Part shown: positions 15,490-23,058 of the stretch, piece by piece
How positions within the stretch are numbered: position 1 is the stretch's first letter
How the letters are laid out: each line of letters begins with the position of its first letter
DNA from: a virus
Length of the DNA stretch: 23,249 nt
Strand: one strand, 5' to 3'
IMG/VR virus record: IMGVR_UViG_3300032213_001726
Location: 1 to 23,249 of that record
Program-made: the position numbers and the translations under genes
Notes under the pieces: generated by a model
Databases searched by the model: none
What the model saw: only the letters and a program-made list of their open reading frames with translations
Told to the model about the DNA's origin: nothing

Positions 15490-15518
15490 TTGATTTTGTA
15501 CAAAAATTAGTGTATACT
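15490..15518 (+). promoter_or_regulatory. Sigma70-type promoter for a predicted leaderless mRNA (primase/helicase unit)
   Basis: TTGATT (15490-15495), a 17-bp spacer, and TATACT (15513-15518). The expected start point is G15525 or A15526, and the primase ATG begins at 15526. No Shine-Dalgarno sequence lies before the ATG. The -35 box is identical to that at 3090. Confidence 0.7.
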
Positions 15519-15525
15519 AACACTG

Positions 15526-16578
15526 ATGTTCAACTCTGTACAGGATTATACCCTAAGCATACTGCCCGCTAAGAAGAAACGTAGCCAAAGTGGTTGGTTA
15601 AGTTTCAATGCAGTCTGCTGCCACCATAATGGCGATAGTGCAGATACCCGAGGTCGCGGCGGAGTCATTACAAATCCAGATGGTGGGGTGTCTTACCATT
15701 GCTTTAATTGTGGATTTAAAACTGGTTACCAACCTGGCCGACCGCTGAGTTTCAAATATCGAAAATTTCTCAATTGGTTAGGTGCAGATGTCAACGAAAT
15801 ACAACGGTTAGTGGTTGAGGCACTGAGAATCAAAGATCTAGTAGACCCTCGAGATGTCAAACCTGTTGTTGAAGAAGAAATAACATTTGTTGCTCGTAAT
15901 CTACCAACAGAAGCACATACTTTTTGGTCCTTGGCAGAATTTTATAAATTGGCAGACTATAACAGAACTCCTAAACAATTTTCAGATGCTGTAAATTATG
16001 TTATAGACAGAAAAATTAATTTAAATCGTTATGATTTTTATTGGACTCCTGAAGTAGAATATAAATTATCACACCGTGTCATTATTCCTTTTAAATACAA
16101 AGGTGAAATAGTAGGTTATACAGCAAGAGCATCAAACGATGATGTCAAACCCAAATACCACAGCGACCACCCAGGCCATTTTGTTTTTAATTTAGATGAA
16201 CAAAAGTCGGACAGTAAATTTGTCATTGTCTGCGAAGGTCCATTTGATGCTATGAGCGTAGACGGGGTAAGTACACAGACCAATGATATCAGTGAGCAGC
16301 AGGCAGAACTAATAGAGTCATTGGGGCGAGAAGTAATAGTAGTCCCAGATTTTGACAAACACATTAATAAGCAAAACAAAGAAGTGTGGCCCGGACAACA
16401 AACTATTAATCGTGCAATAGAATACGGATGGAGTGTTAGTTTTCCTGTTTGGAAAGACACTGCAAAAGATATTAATCATGCAGTTCAATTGTATGGAAAA
16501 CTGTTTGTTATGAAATCTATTCTGGATGCCAAAGAATCCAATCCATTAAAAATTAAATTGTTAGCTAATAAAATATGA
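15526..16578 (+). CDS. DNA primase, TOPRIM type (gp61-like)
   Basis: A 350-residue primase. The N-terminal zinc ribbon has a cluster at Cys31/Cys32, His33/His34 and a second pair Cys59-x2-Cys62 (YHCFNCGFKTG). The TOPRIM domain follows: VCEGPFDAMS with Glu237, then VVPDFDK with Asp275 and Asp277 for metal binding, and KDTAKDINHA (310-319). It makes RNA primers for lagging-strand synthesis as part of a primosome with the helicase encoded next, as T4 gp61 does with gp41. The length matches gp61 (about 340 aa). It overlaps the helicase start by ATGA. The ATG coincides with the predicted transcription start. Confidence 0.92.
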   Translation: MFNSVQDYTLSILPAKKKRSQSGWLSFNAVCCHHNGDSADTRGRGGVITNPDGGVSYHCFNCGFKTGYQPGRPLSFKYRKFLNWLGADVNEIQRLVVEALRIKDLVDPRDVKPVVEEEITFVARNLPTEAHTFWSLAEFYKLADYNRTPKQFSDAVNYVIDRKINLNRYDFYWTPEVEYKLSHRVIIPFKYKGEIVGYTARASNDDVKPKYHSDHPGHFVFNLDEQKSDSKFVIVCEGPFDAMSVDGVSTQTNDISEQQAELIESLGREVIVVPDFDKHINKQNKEVWPGQQTINRAIEYGWSVSFPVWKDTAKDINHAVQLYGKLFVMKSILDAKESNPLKIKLLANKI

Positions 16579-18020
16579 CCAAAGACTATAGTGTTGATCT
16601 CCAAAAATTATTTTTAGAAATGATGCAACAGAATCCTGAAAGTTATGTCAGAGTTCAAAACATTTATAATCCAGAGAACTTTGATAGAAGTCTCCGTGAC
16701 GCCGCACGTTTTATTAAAGAACATGTGGACACGCATAAGATCATGCCCACTCCCGAACAGATCAAAGCAGTGGCAGGCACAGACCTAAAACCAATTCCAG
16801 ATCTCGGAGAAAATCATTATGATTGGTTCATGGTTGAATTTGAAGGATTTACTAAAAAATATGAACTAGAACGTGCAGTGCTCAAAGCCGCAGACATGAT
16901 TGAAAAAGGAGACTTTGACCCCATTGAAAAGATTATCAAAGATGCTGTACAGATCAGTCTGACCAAAGACATGGGCACAGAGTATTTTGCAGATCCCCGT
17001 GCTCGATTAATGAAAATCAAAAGCAACAACGGGCAAATTAGCACAGGCTGGCCCACCATGGACAAGAGATTGTTTGGTGGTATGAATCGTGGAGAGTTGA
17101 ATATTTTTGCCGGAGGCTCGGGTTCGGGTAAGAGTCTATTCATGCAAAACATTGCATTGAACTGGGTGGTTGCTGGATTGAACGGCGTGTTTTTAACATT
17201 AGAACTCAGTGAAGAACTATGTGCCATGCGTATTGACAGCATGGCAGCAAATGTCAGTACTAGAGAGATTTTTAAAGAAATAGATACTGTGGAATTAAAG
17301 ATTGGCATGTTGGGCAAAAAATCTGGCAGTCTGCGTATCAAATACATGCCAGCGCAGAGCAACGTGAATCAGATTCGTGCATATCTCAAAGAGTTAGAAG
17401 TACAGACTGGCCGTAAAACAGATTTTATTATGGTAGACTATTTGGATCTCGTTATGCCGGTCAGTGCCAAAGTCAGTCCCAACGATTTGTTTGTCAAGGA
17501 CAAGTATGTTTCGGAAGAGTTGCGAAATTTAGCCAAAGAATTCAGTGTATTAATGATCACTGCCAGTCAGTTAAATAGAAGTGCAGTTGAGGAGATTGAA
17601 TTTGATCACAGTCATATCAGTGGCGGTATTAGTAAGATTAATACAGCAGACAATGTATTTGGAATCTTTACATCCAGAGCTATGCGTGAGCGTGGTCGCT
17701 ATCAGATCCAGTTGATGAAAACTCGTAGCAGTAGTGGTGTGGGCATGAAAGTAGACTTAGACTATGACATCGATACTCTGCGTATTACAGATCCGGGTGA
17801 GGAGGCACAGGGTACTCCGGGCACGCTAAAACCTCAAGTTGGCAGTATTATGAACAGTATTAAAACAAGATCTACCAGTAGTGACGATGAAGGTTCTCCA
17901 CGGAAGTTTGAAAGAGCCCAAGGAACTCCTGCATGGGAAAAGCCCATGAGTGGCGGAGACGGCGAAGTACAAAGCGCCAAACTTAAACAAATGTTGGCAG
18001 GATTAAAGAAAGCAGAATGA
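16575..18020 (+). CDS. Replicative DNA helicase, DnaB/gp41-like
   Basis: A 481-residue RecA-fold hexameric helicase. The N-terminal helical domain spans about residues 1-150. Motifs are Walker A GGSGSGKS (180-187), the H1a region FLTLELSEE (206-214), Walker B FIMVDYLDL (284-292), H3 ITASQLNR (328-335), and the H4/arginine-finger loop MKTRSSSGVG (381-390). It unwinds DNA 5' to 3' on the lagging strand and recruits the primase. The C-terminal 70 or so residues are polar and low complexity (Gly, Ser, Pro), ending in a helix (AKLKQMLAGLKKAE), which may bind the primase or a loader. The stop overlaps the radical SAM start by ATGA, so they share a transcript. Confidence 0.93.
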   Translation: MTKDYSVDLQKLFLEMMQQNPESYVRVQNIYNPENFDRSLRDAARFIKEHVDTHKIMPTPEQIKAVAGTDLKPIPDLGENHYDWFMVEFEGFTKKYELERAVLKAADMIEKGDFDPIEKIIKDAVQISLTKDMGTEYFADPRARLMKIKSNNGQISTGWPTMDKRLFGGMNRGELNIFAGGSGSGKSLFMQNIALNWVVAGLNGVFLTLELSEELCAMRIDSMAANVSTREIFKEIDTVELKIGMLGKKSGSLRIKYMPAQSNVNQIRAYLKELEVQTGRKTDFIMVDYLDLVMPVSAKVSPNDLFVKDKYVSEELRNLAKEFSVLMITASQLNRSAVEEIEFDHSHISGGISKINTADNVFGIFTSRAMRERGRYQIQLMKTRSSSGVGMKVDLDYDIDTLRITDPGEEAQGTPGTLKPQVGSIMNSIKTRSTSSDDEGSPRKFERAQGTPAWEKPMSGGDGEVQSAKLKQMLAGLKKAE

Positions 18021-19120
18021 GCAACAATTTTTGTAGATTCTTGAGCAACGGGTTAGCTCTGTGGAACGATACTTCGAATAATGAGGTATCTATTGCACCT
18101 TGCTGCCATTTTAAAAATAGACAACTTGTGAATTTATCAATTGATGGAAGTTTGTCCAATGTTCGAGAAGAATTAAAACAAATATCCGATTGGACAGATG
18201 ATTGTTTACATTGTAAACGACTTGAAACAGCAGGCATTCAAAGTCTTAGACAAACATCATTTGATTGGATACCCGACGTTACTAATAATAGCATCCATCA
18301 ACTAGACTTGAGGCTCGACATTAACTGCAATGCTGCTTGTGTTATATGCGACAATTCTAGTAGTACATTGTGGATTAAAGAACATAATAAGTTTTTTAAT
18401 AAAACAATTCCAATTAATACAATTTCTCCAGAATTTAAAATTAAGAAAATTGTGGATTCTATAAATCTAGAATCATTGAATTATATTAAATTTTATGGCG
18501 GAGAACCATTGTTTACAGACGCACATCTTCAACTGTTGCGTCAAATTAAAAATCCTGAAAACATTACATTACAATATACAACGAATGGATCGATATATCC
18601 AAAAGAAGAAGTATTAGAGGTATGGATCAAATTTAAACTAGTACTGTTTTGTGTATCGGTTGACGGCATCGATCAGCAATTTAATTATATTCGTTGGCCG
18701 CTTAAGTGGGACAAACTTAAAAATAACTTATTCAAACTCAGAAACAATGCCCCTGTTAATGTTATGTTTCGATTTGAATATACTGTAAATTTTTTAAATG
18801 CATTTTACTTCAAAGAATTCGAAGAGTGGGTCAATGAACATTTTTCAATTAATCGATTAGGCGATTCAGTAGAAATTAATATACATCCATATTATGGGAT
18901 TGTATGGAATATAGAAAAAATCACAGATCAGTTGTATGATCGAATTATTAAAAAATACGGCAAAGATGACAAACTGGCTAAGTTAGTGAGTCAGTTTAAT
19001 CGAAATGAAGATTTAAAAAATTGGAGAACATTTGTTAACCAATGGGACCCTATCAGAGAATATAAATGGCAAGACGCTTTTCCTGATCTAATAGATTTAT
19101 ATGAACAAAGTAGTAATTGA
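18017..19120 (+). CDS. Twitch-type radical SAM protein
   Basis: A 367-residue protein. The radical SAM cluster is Cys104-x3-Cys108-x2-Cys111 (DINCNAACVICDN), followed by FYGGEPL (159-165), the SAM-binding GGE motif, and later strands such as CVSVDGID. An extra cysteine set near the N-terminus (APCCHF at 27-32 and CLHC at 63-66) suggests an auxiliary iron-sulfur cluster placed before the core, as in twitch-domain proteins of marine phages. The reaction is unknown. Relatives with auxiliary clusters modify peptides or carbohydrate derivatives. It starts inside the end of the helicase gene and overlaps the next gene by 20 bases. Confidence 0.85.
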   Translation: MSNNFCRFLSNGLALWNDTSNNEVSIAPCCHFKNRQLVNLSIDGSLSNVREELKQISDWTDDCLHCKRLETAGIQSLRQTSFDWIPDVTNNSIHQLDLRLDINCNAACVICDNSSSTLWIKEHNKFFNKTIPINTISPEFKIKKIVDSINLESLNYIKFYGGEPLFTDAHLQLLRQIKNPENITLQYTTNGSIYPKEEVLEVWIKFKLVLFCVSVDGIDQQFNYIRWPLKWDKLKNNLFKLRNNAPVNVMFRFEYTVNFLNAFYFKEFEEWVNEHFSINRLGDSVEINIHPYYGIVWNIEKITDQLYDRIIKKYGKDDKLAKLVSQFNRNEDLKNWRTFVNQWDPIREYKWQDAFPDLIDLYEQSSN

Positions 19121-19895
19121 TTTTCCACCGGGGGGCTTAGGCCACTTTTTATCAAGAGTTTTAAATAATGATTATAATTTTCAAGCAGGAGTATTGGGAG
19201 AATTTCATTCACAGCAACATAGTTACGAATCGGTGACTAGTAGCCAAGAAGGATTCGAAAAAACATTCGAACTGTCTGATAAAACCAAAAACGTAATTTG
19301 TTTACATAATTTTAACAACACAGACCTTAAGTTATATTTCCCCAATCATAAATTAATTAATGTTTATCTAGACGACAGTTTAGATATTTTTACTAACAAT
19401 TTTTACTATAAAGCAATAGGGTCCAACAATGCCGCTAAGTTAAAATTTTTGTCTAGTATTAAAACTAAATATCCCGATTCTCCTAATCCTGTCAGAGAAG
19501 AATTTTGTAACTTTCATTCTTGGCTTCCAACTTCCGATTGGGCAAAACAAAAATTAAATTACATAAATTTACCCTTCAGCTATATGTATAATTACACCAG
19601 CCTTAGTGACCTATTAGACGCCCACAAATTTTCAATCCCAAACAACTTTAAGAAGATACACGACGATTTCCTAGTAAAACAAGAAGGGATAATACGTAAA
19701 TCTGTACAATATTCGGAAATATTAAAAAGTGTGTCCGATAGAATAAGTTACAAAATTCCGCAAAATTTTACAGATGTTGATTTTGGAATAATTTCATCAA
19801 TGATTTATAAGTTAACTGGTAAAGATGTTATTAATTTGTTATCGATTAACTGGTTTAGTGATACCTTAGATATTATAGAATATGGAAAAATTTAA
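19101..19895 (+). CDS. Probable P-loop protein, sulfotransferase-like, function uncertain
   Basis: A 264-residue protein. The start MNKVVIDFPPGGLGHFLSRVL pairs a beta strand with a glycine-rich loop and helix, as in the PAPS-binding loop of sulfotransferase-like proteins that marine phages often encode. A second strand region, KLINVYLDD (about 87-95), would follow. The canonical arginine/serine pair for the 3'-phosphate is not clear, so the enzyme class is tentative. It overlaps the radical SAM gene by 20 bases and the next gene by 14, so the three genes form a tightly coupled set. Confidence 0.5.
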   Translation: MNKVVIDFPPGGLGHFLSRVLNNDYNFQAGVLGEFHSQQHSYESVTSSQEGFEKTFELSDKTKNVICLHNFNNTDLKLYFPNHKLINVYLDDSLDIFTNNFYYKAIGSNNAAKLKFLSSIKTKYPDSPNPVREEFCNFHSWLPTSDWAKQKLNYINLPFSYMYNYTSLSDLLDAHKFSIPNNFKKIHDDFLVKQEGIIRKSVQYSEILKSVSDRISYKIPQNFTDVDFGIISSMIYKLTGKDVINLLSINWFSDTLDIIEYGKI

Positions 19896-20661
19896 AATTT
19901 TTACATTTGGTGATGGCTACGCAACCAACCATATATGGCCCGAATGGACTGCGTTGTTATCTGCAATATACAATAATTGCCAAGTAATAAACGTATCAGG
20001 GGTTGGCGCAGGCCATGAATTTTTAACTACATCTATAATTGATCAATACATTAAAGACAAAAATGGGTTATTTTTGGTTCAGTGGCCATGGCCTTTTCGA
20101 TTTGACAAATTAATTGAAAATAATACGTGGGAAAATATCATTAAATTAGATTCTGTTTACAAAGAAAATTATGTTAATCAATCTAATAGAGTTTGGTGGT
20201 TAAGCAGTGAAAGCAAACTGGAAGAAGTAAAAAAGTATCATACATTTTACATACAAAAAGAGCAAGCAAGATTACGTATGTTTAACAATATGTTCTTAAT
20301 TAAAAACTTACTTAAAGATAGTAATTATTATTTCTTTTTAACTGCCAATTGTCCATTAACTGATCAGCAGAAAATTGATCTATTAGATGATAAGTGGATT
20401 TGGGAAACTCCTTGGCAAGGAATGTTGGAATTTAGTCTTAAAGATGAATATAAAGATGTTCGGCAAAACGAAGTGCAACCTAGCCCTATTGTTCATCTGG
20501 AATGGGTTATTAAGTTTTTATTGCCTAAGATACCGTATCATTATTCTGAAAATAGATTAAATCGATTAAGATCAATAGTCAATGAAACAAACTGGGTACC
20601 TTTTTATTGGGACAGAGATTGCTTGTGGGAAAACATACTTCGAAATCTGGATGTTTTATAA
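19882..20661 (+). CDS. Degenerate SGNH-like protein
   Basis: A 259-residue protein with the layout of an SGNH hydrolase but altered catalytic positions. Block I reads FTFGDGYA (residues 7-14), with Gly12 where the nucleophilic serine should be. Block II is GVGAGHEF (40-47). Block V is PSPIVHLEW (200-208), with His205. Many aromatic residues (WPWPF, WIWETPWQ) suggest a sugar- or peptide-binding surface. It probably binds rather than hydrolyses. It is the last gene of the radical SAM set and is followed by a late promoter box. Confidence 0.55.
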   Translation: MEKFKIFTFGDGYATNHIWPEWTALLSAIYNNCQVINVSGVGAGHEFLTTSIIDQYIKDKNGLFLVQWPWPFRFDKLIENNTWENIIKLDSVYKENYVNQSNRVWWLSSESKLEEVKKYHTFYIQKEQARLRMFNNMFLIKNLLKDSNYYFFLTANCPLTDQQKIDLLDDKWIWETPWQGMLEFSLKDEYKDVRQNEVQPSPIVHLEWVIKFLLPKIPYHYSENRLNRLRSIVNETNWVPFYWDRDCLWENILRNLDVL

Positions 20662-20671
20662 TATGAATAGA

Positions 20672-20679
20672 CATAAATA
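20672..20679 (+). promoter_or_regulatory. T4-type late promoter box
   Basis: CATAAATA, one base different from TATAAATA, 23 bases upstream of the TTG start at 20702. GGAG at 20690-20693 is the ribosome binding site. It would drive the virion-type genes from 20702 on. Confidence 0.65.
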
Positions 20680-20701
20680 TAACTAATTCGGAGTCGGTAT
20701 T

Positions 20702-20953
20702 TTGCAGAAAAAAACTCGTAGTTTATTAGAAGAACTAGATTCGTTGCGATTGCACAAAGATAAAGAAAATCTTGTGGAAAGTCGTGCCAATCATGTGATC
20801 ACTGGGGCCATAAATCTTATTAATTTTATACGTGAAAACTACGATAAAGAACAATCCGAGGAATTAGAACGTAGATTAATTAACAGCATCAGGTCGCAGG
20901 ATACAGCTAAATTTAGCCGCGGTGTTAAAAGGATTTCGAATGAAAGTAAATGA
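20702..20953 (+). CDS. Conserved small late protein, function unknown
   Basis: An 83-residue helical, charged protein with a TTG start at 20702, chosen because GGAG lies eight bases upstream and no earlier start exists. It reads KKTRSLLEELDSLRLHKDKENLVESRANHVI and ends FSRGVKRISNESK. Similar short proteins occur in T4-like marine phages beside structural genes. It probably forms a helical hairpin. It overlaps the next gene by 14 bases. Confidence 0.65.
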   Translation: MQKKTRSLLEELDSLRLHKDKENLVESRANHVITGAINLINFIRENYDKEQSEELERRLINSIRSQDTAKFSRGVKRISNESK

Positions 20954-21749
20954 AATTATAACAGAAGCTGGCGTATGGCAAGGCATAAAGAATGTGGGCC
21001 GCGGACTGGGTCAAATAGCAGGTGGTGCCGCAACTGGAACTATTGGCTTATTAGACCGTATGGCTGGCGGCTCAGGTGATGTTGGTACTGTAAAGCAGCG
21101 AGTACAGCGTAAATTAAAACAAACTACCCAAGATTTAGCTAACATAAATCGAGAGTTGCCTAAACAAGCATTGGCAAATTTTGAATTCCAGATGGGCGAA
21201 CAAGGCATTGATATAAATGACCCCAGAACATTTAATCCTCAAACAGTAAGAAATTCTTTGCGTGATTTTGGATTACAATTTTTTGCAGGCGGCGAAGAAG
21301 ATGCTATAAAAGCATACATTGCTCAAACTATTCAATTTGAACCTTTGCCTGGCAAAATTGATAATAAAACTGTATTAAACTATTTTAGAGAGTTAACAAA
21401 AATTAAATCTAATGCAGTGTTATGGGTAGCACAAAATCAATCGTCTCAAGAAATTCAACAAGCACAACAAGCACAACAAGCACAGCAAGCACAGCAAGCA
21501 CAACAAGGCCCTGCATTAACTCCAGGGCTGGCTGATGGTGTTAGTGTATTCGGCACAGGCGAGCCAATGGTTCTGAAGGTCGGTAAACAAATATATTATG
21601 TGGCCGACGACGGGTTATGGCATGAACGCGGGAATAGAAATCCTGTAGATTCTACCTGGAACGCATTCCTAACACAGCAAGCAGATATAGCAACAGCAGA
21701 GAGTAACTTTAGAGACACCTCCTCAACCACTCCTGCTGCAAGGAGGTGA
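20940..21749 (+). CDS. Probable internal/virion protein with capsid-targeting-like N-terminus
   Basis: A 269-residue protein. I use the ATG at 20940, preceded by AAAGGA (20928-20933), rather than one six codons upstream. The N-terminus MKVNEIITEAGVW resembles the T4 capsid-targeting sequence (MKTYQEFIAEA), with a candidate prohead-protease site ITE|A after residue 9. A glycine-rich segment (GRGLGQIAGGAATG) follows, then helices, a Gln/Ala repeat (about residues 173-190), and a C-terminal beta segment (MVLKVGKQIYYVADDGLWHERG). No enzyme motif is visible. It is likely packaged in the capsid or a virion component, by inference. Its end carries an unusually strong Shine-Dalgarno sequence. Confidence 0.6.
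   Translation: MKVNEIITEAGVWQGIKNVGRGLGQIAGGAATGTIGLLDRMAGGSGDVGTVKQRVQRKLKQTTQDLANINRELPKQALANFEFQMGEQGIDINDPRTFNPQTVRNSLRDFGLQFFAGGEEDAIKAYIAQTIQFEPLPGKIDNKTVLNYFRELTKIKSNAVLWVAQNQSSQEIQQAQQAQQAQQAQQAQQGPALTPGLADGVSVFGTGEPMVLKVGKQIYYVADDGLWHERGNRNPVDSTWNAFLTQQADIATAESNFRDTSSTTPAARR
21456..21507 (+). repeat. 9-bp tandem repeat coding for Gln-Gln-Ala
   Basis: Five full units of CAACAAGCA or CAGCAAGCA (21456-21500) and a partial sixth. They encode QQA repeats inside the 20940 gene, a likely flexible or helical linker. Slippage could change its length. Confidence 0.9.
21740..21749 (+). promoter_or_regulatory. Near-perfect extended Shine-Dalgarno sequence
   Basis: AAGGAGGTGA is complementary to ten bases of the 16S rRNA 3' end, the longest match in the window. 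It also forms the last codons (AGG AGG TGA) of the 20940 gene. The next ATG is at 21758, a 12-codon ORF. Confidence 0.7.
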
Positions 21750-21757
21750 GCCCCGAA

Positions 21758-21796
21758 ATGACGCAATTTTTAAATAAACAATTAAGTAAATTATGA
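21758..21796 (+). CDS. 12-aa leader ORF coupled to the nucleotidyltransferase gene
   Basis: ATG at 21758 opens MTQFLNKQLSKL, and the stop TGA (21794-21796) overlaps the ATG of the next gene (ATGA at 21793). The strong Shine-Dalgarno sequence at 21740-21749 precedes it, while the downstream gene lacks one. Translational coupling is likely. Whether the peptide itself matters is unknown. Confidence 0.4.
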   Translation: MTQFLNKQLSKL

Positions 21797-23055
21797 AACT
21801 ATTTGAAATCCGCCAAACACCGCCAAGGTGGTTAATATTAGAAGGAGCCGAGGGTAAGAACTTACATCTGGAGCACATTGAAGATCTTGTATTCAACGAG
21901 GGATACATGGGGGCCCAACGTGCCTTAAGCTATATGGAAAGTCTAAGGCAAATGTTTGCTGACGGAAAAGGCACTACTACCAAAGTCACTGTTAAATGGG
22001 ACGGCGCCCCTGCAATTATTTGTGGTATAGATCCTGTGGATGGCAAATTTTTTGTAGGTACAAAAAGTGTTTTTAGTAAAGATTCTAAAGCTTGTAAAAC
22101 ACAAAAAGACATTACAAAATTTTACGGAGAACAAGAAGGCTTGGCCACTAAATTATCAGTGGCATTAAAATATCTACCAAAACTAGGAATTGGTAATGTA
22201 CTACAGGGGGACTTAATGTTTACTCCTGGTGATCTTCAAACAGGTGTCATCGACAACGAAGAAGTTTATTTTTTTACACCGAATACTATAACATACGCAG
22301 TCCCTGTGGCCAGTGAACTGGGTAGCCGAATCGCAAGATCTAAATTGGGTATAATTTTTCACACAGCATACGAAGGTTCGAGCTTGCCTGAAATGTCTGC
22401 TAGGTTTGGCGCAGAAGTAACCGGGTTAAATCGAACAAATGACGTTTGGTTTGATGATGCCACATACAAAGACTATACAGGCATAGCCAGCTTAACTCCA
22501 GCAGAGAATAGTCAAATTTCCAGGACTATCGGCCAAGCAGCTATTACACTTAAAAAAATTAATGCAAACAAGTTTGACATTATTTTAGGCAATCCTGAAT
22601 TTGCAAATTACATTAAACCTTTTATTAATAACATGGTCAGAGCCGGCGAACAAGTAGGAGAACCTATAGCTTTTTTAAATAGATTTCTAGCTTATTACAA
22701 AGGCAAACAAGAAACTGAAATAGCTAAATTACGTGGTGGCCCAGAGAGTGCTGCTGCCAAAGCAAGAGTTGCCAAAATAGAGCAAAATGAAAAATTCATA
22801 GAAGATAATAGTAATACTTTATTGGGAATTCTTGCAATTTATAAAAGAATAATCGAACTTAAATTAATGATACTTGCAAAAATACAAAAAGTCGAAAGCA
22901 TTGGTACTTTTATTAAAACTGACGATGGCTATAAAGTAACTGCACCTGAAGGGTTTGTTGCTATAGGTCATGACGGCGGAGCAGTAAAACTAGTTGATAG
23001 ATTAGAATTTAGCAAACAGAATTTTTCAGCAACAAAAGCTTGGAAAAAAAGTTAA
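21793..23055 (+). CDS. KxDG nucleotidyltransferase/ligase-like protein
   Basis: A 420-residue protein. VTVKWDGAPAI (66-75) is a nucleotidyltransferase motif I, with Lys68 as candidate AMP-accepting lysine. KFFVGTKSVFSK (85-96) and LQGDLMF (137-143) fit motifs Ia/III. Near the C-terminus EGFVAI (386-391) and GAVKLVDR (396-403) resemble motifs IV and V. About 240 residues, including a helical, Lys/Glu-rich stretch (about 300-370), separate motif III from IV, far more than in compact ligases. I recall similar large proteins of unknown function in T4-like cyanophages. It may seal or nucleotidylate RNA or DNA. The N-terminus MKLFEIRQ, then LILE|G, could be a capsid-targeting peptide, which would place the protein in the virion. 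It lacks its own ribosome binding site. Confidence 0.75.
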   Translation: MKLFEIRQTPPRWLILEGAEGKNLHLEHIEDLVFNEGYMGAQRALSYMESLRQMFADGKGTTTKVTVKWDGAPAIICGIDPVDGKFFVGTKSVFSKDSKACKTQKDITKFYGEQEGLATKLSVALKYLPKLGIGNVLQGDLMFTPGDLQTGVIDNEEVYFFTPNTITYAVPVASELGSRIARSKLGIIFHTAYEGSSLPEMSARFGAEVTGLNRTNDVWFDDATYKDYTGIASLTPAENSQISRTIGQAAITLKKINANKFDIILGNPEFANYIKPFINNMVRAGEQVGEPIAFLNRFLAYYKGKQETEIAKLRGGPESAAAKARVAKIEQNEKFIEDNSNTLLGILAIYKRIIELKLMILAKIQKVESIGTFIKTDDGYKVTAPEGFVAIGHDGGAVKLVDRLEFSKQNFSATKAWKKS

Positions 23056-23058
23056 ACG

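Noticed and set aside
16817-17362. 181-aa minus-strand ORF inside the helicase gene
   Set aside because: It lies opposite a clear gp41-like helicase, has no ribosome binding site, and its translation shows no recognisable domain.
21769-21776. Late promoter box TTTAAATA upstream of the nucleotidyltransferase gene
   Set aside because: It has one mismatch in an AT-rich stretch inside the leader ORF, and the strong ribosome binding site upstream argues for read-through translation instead.
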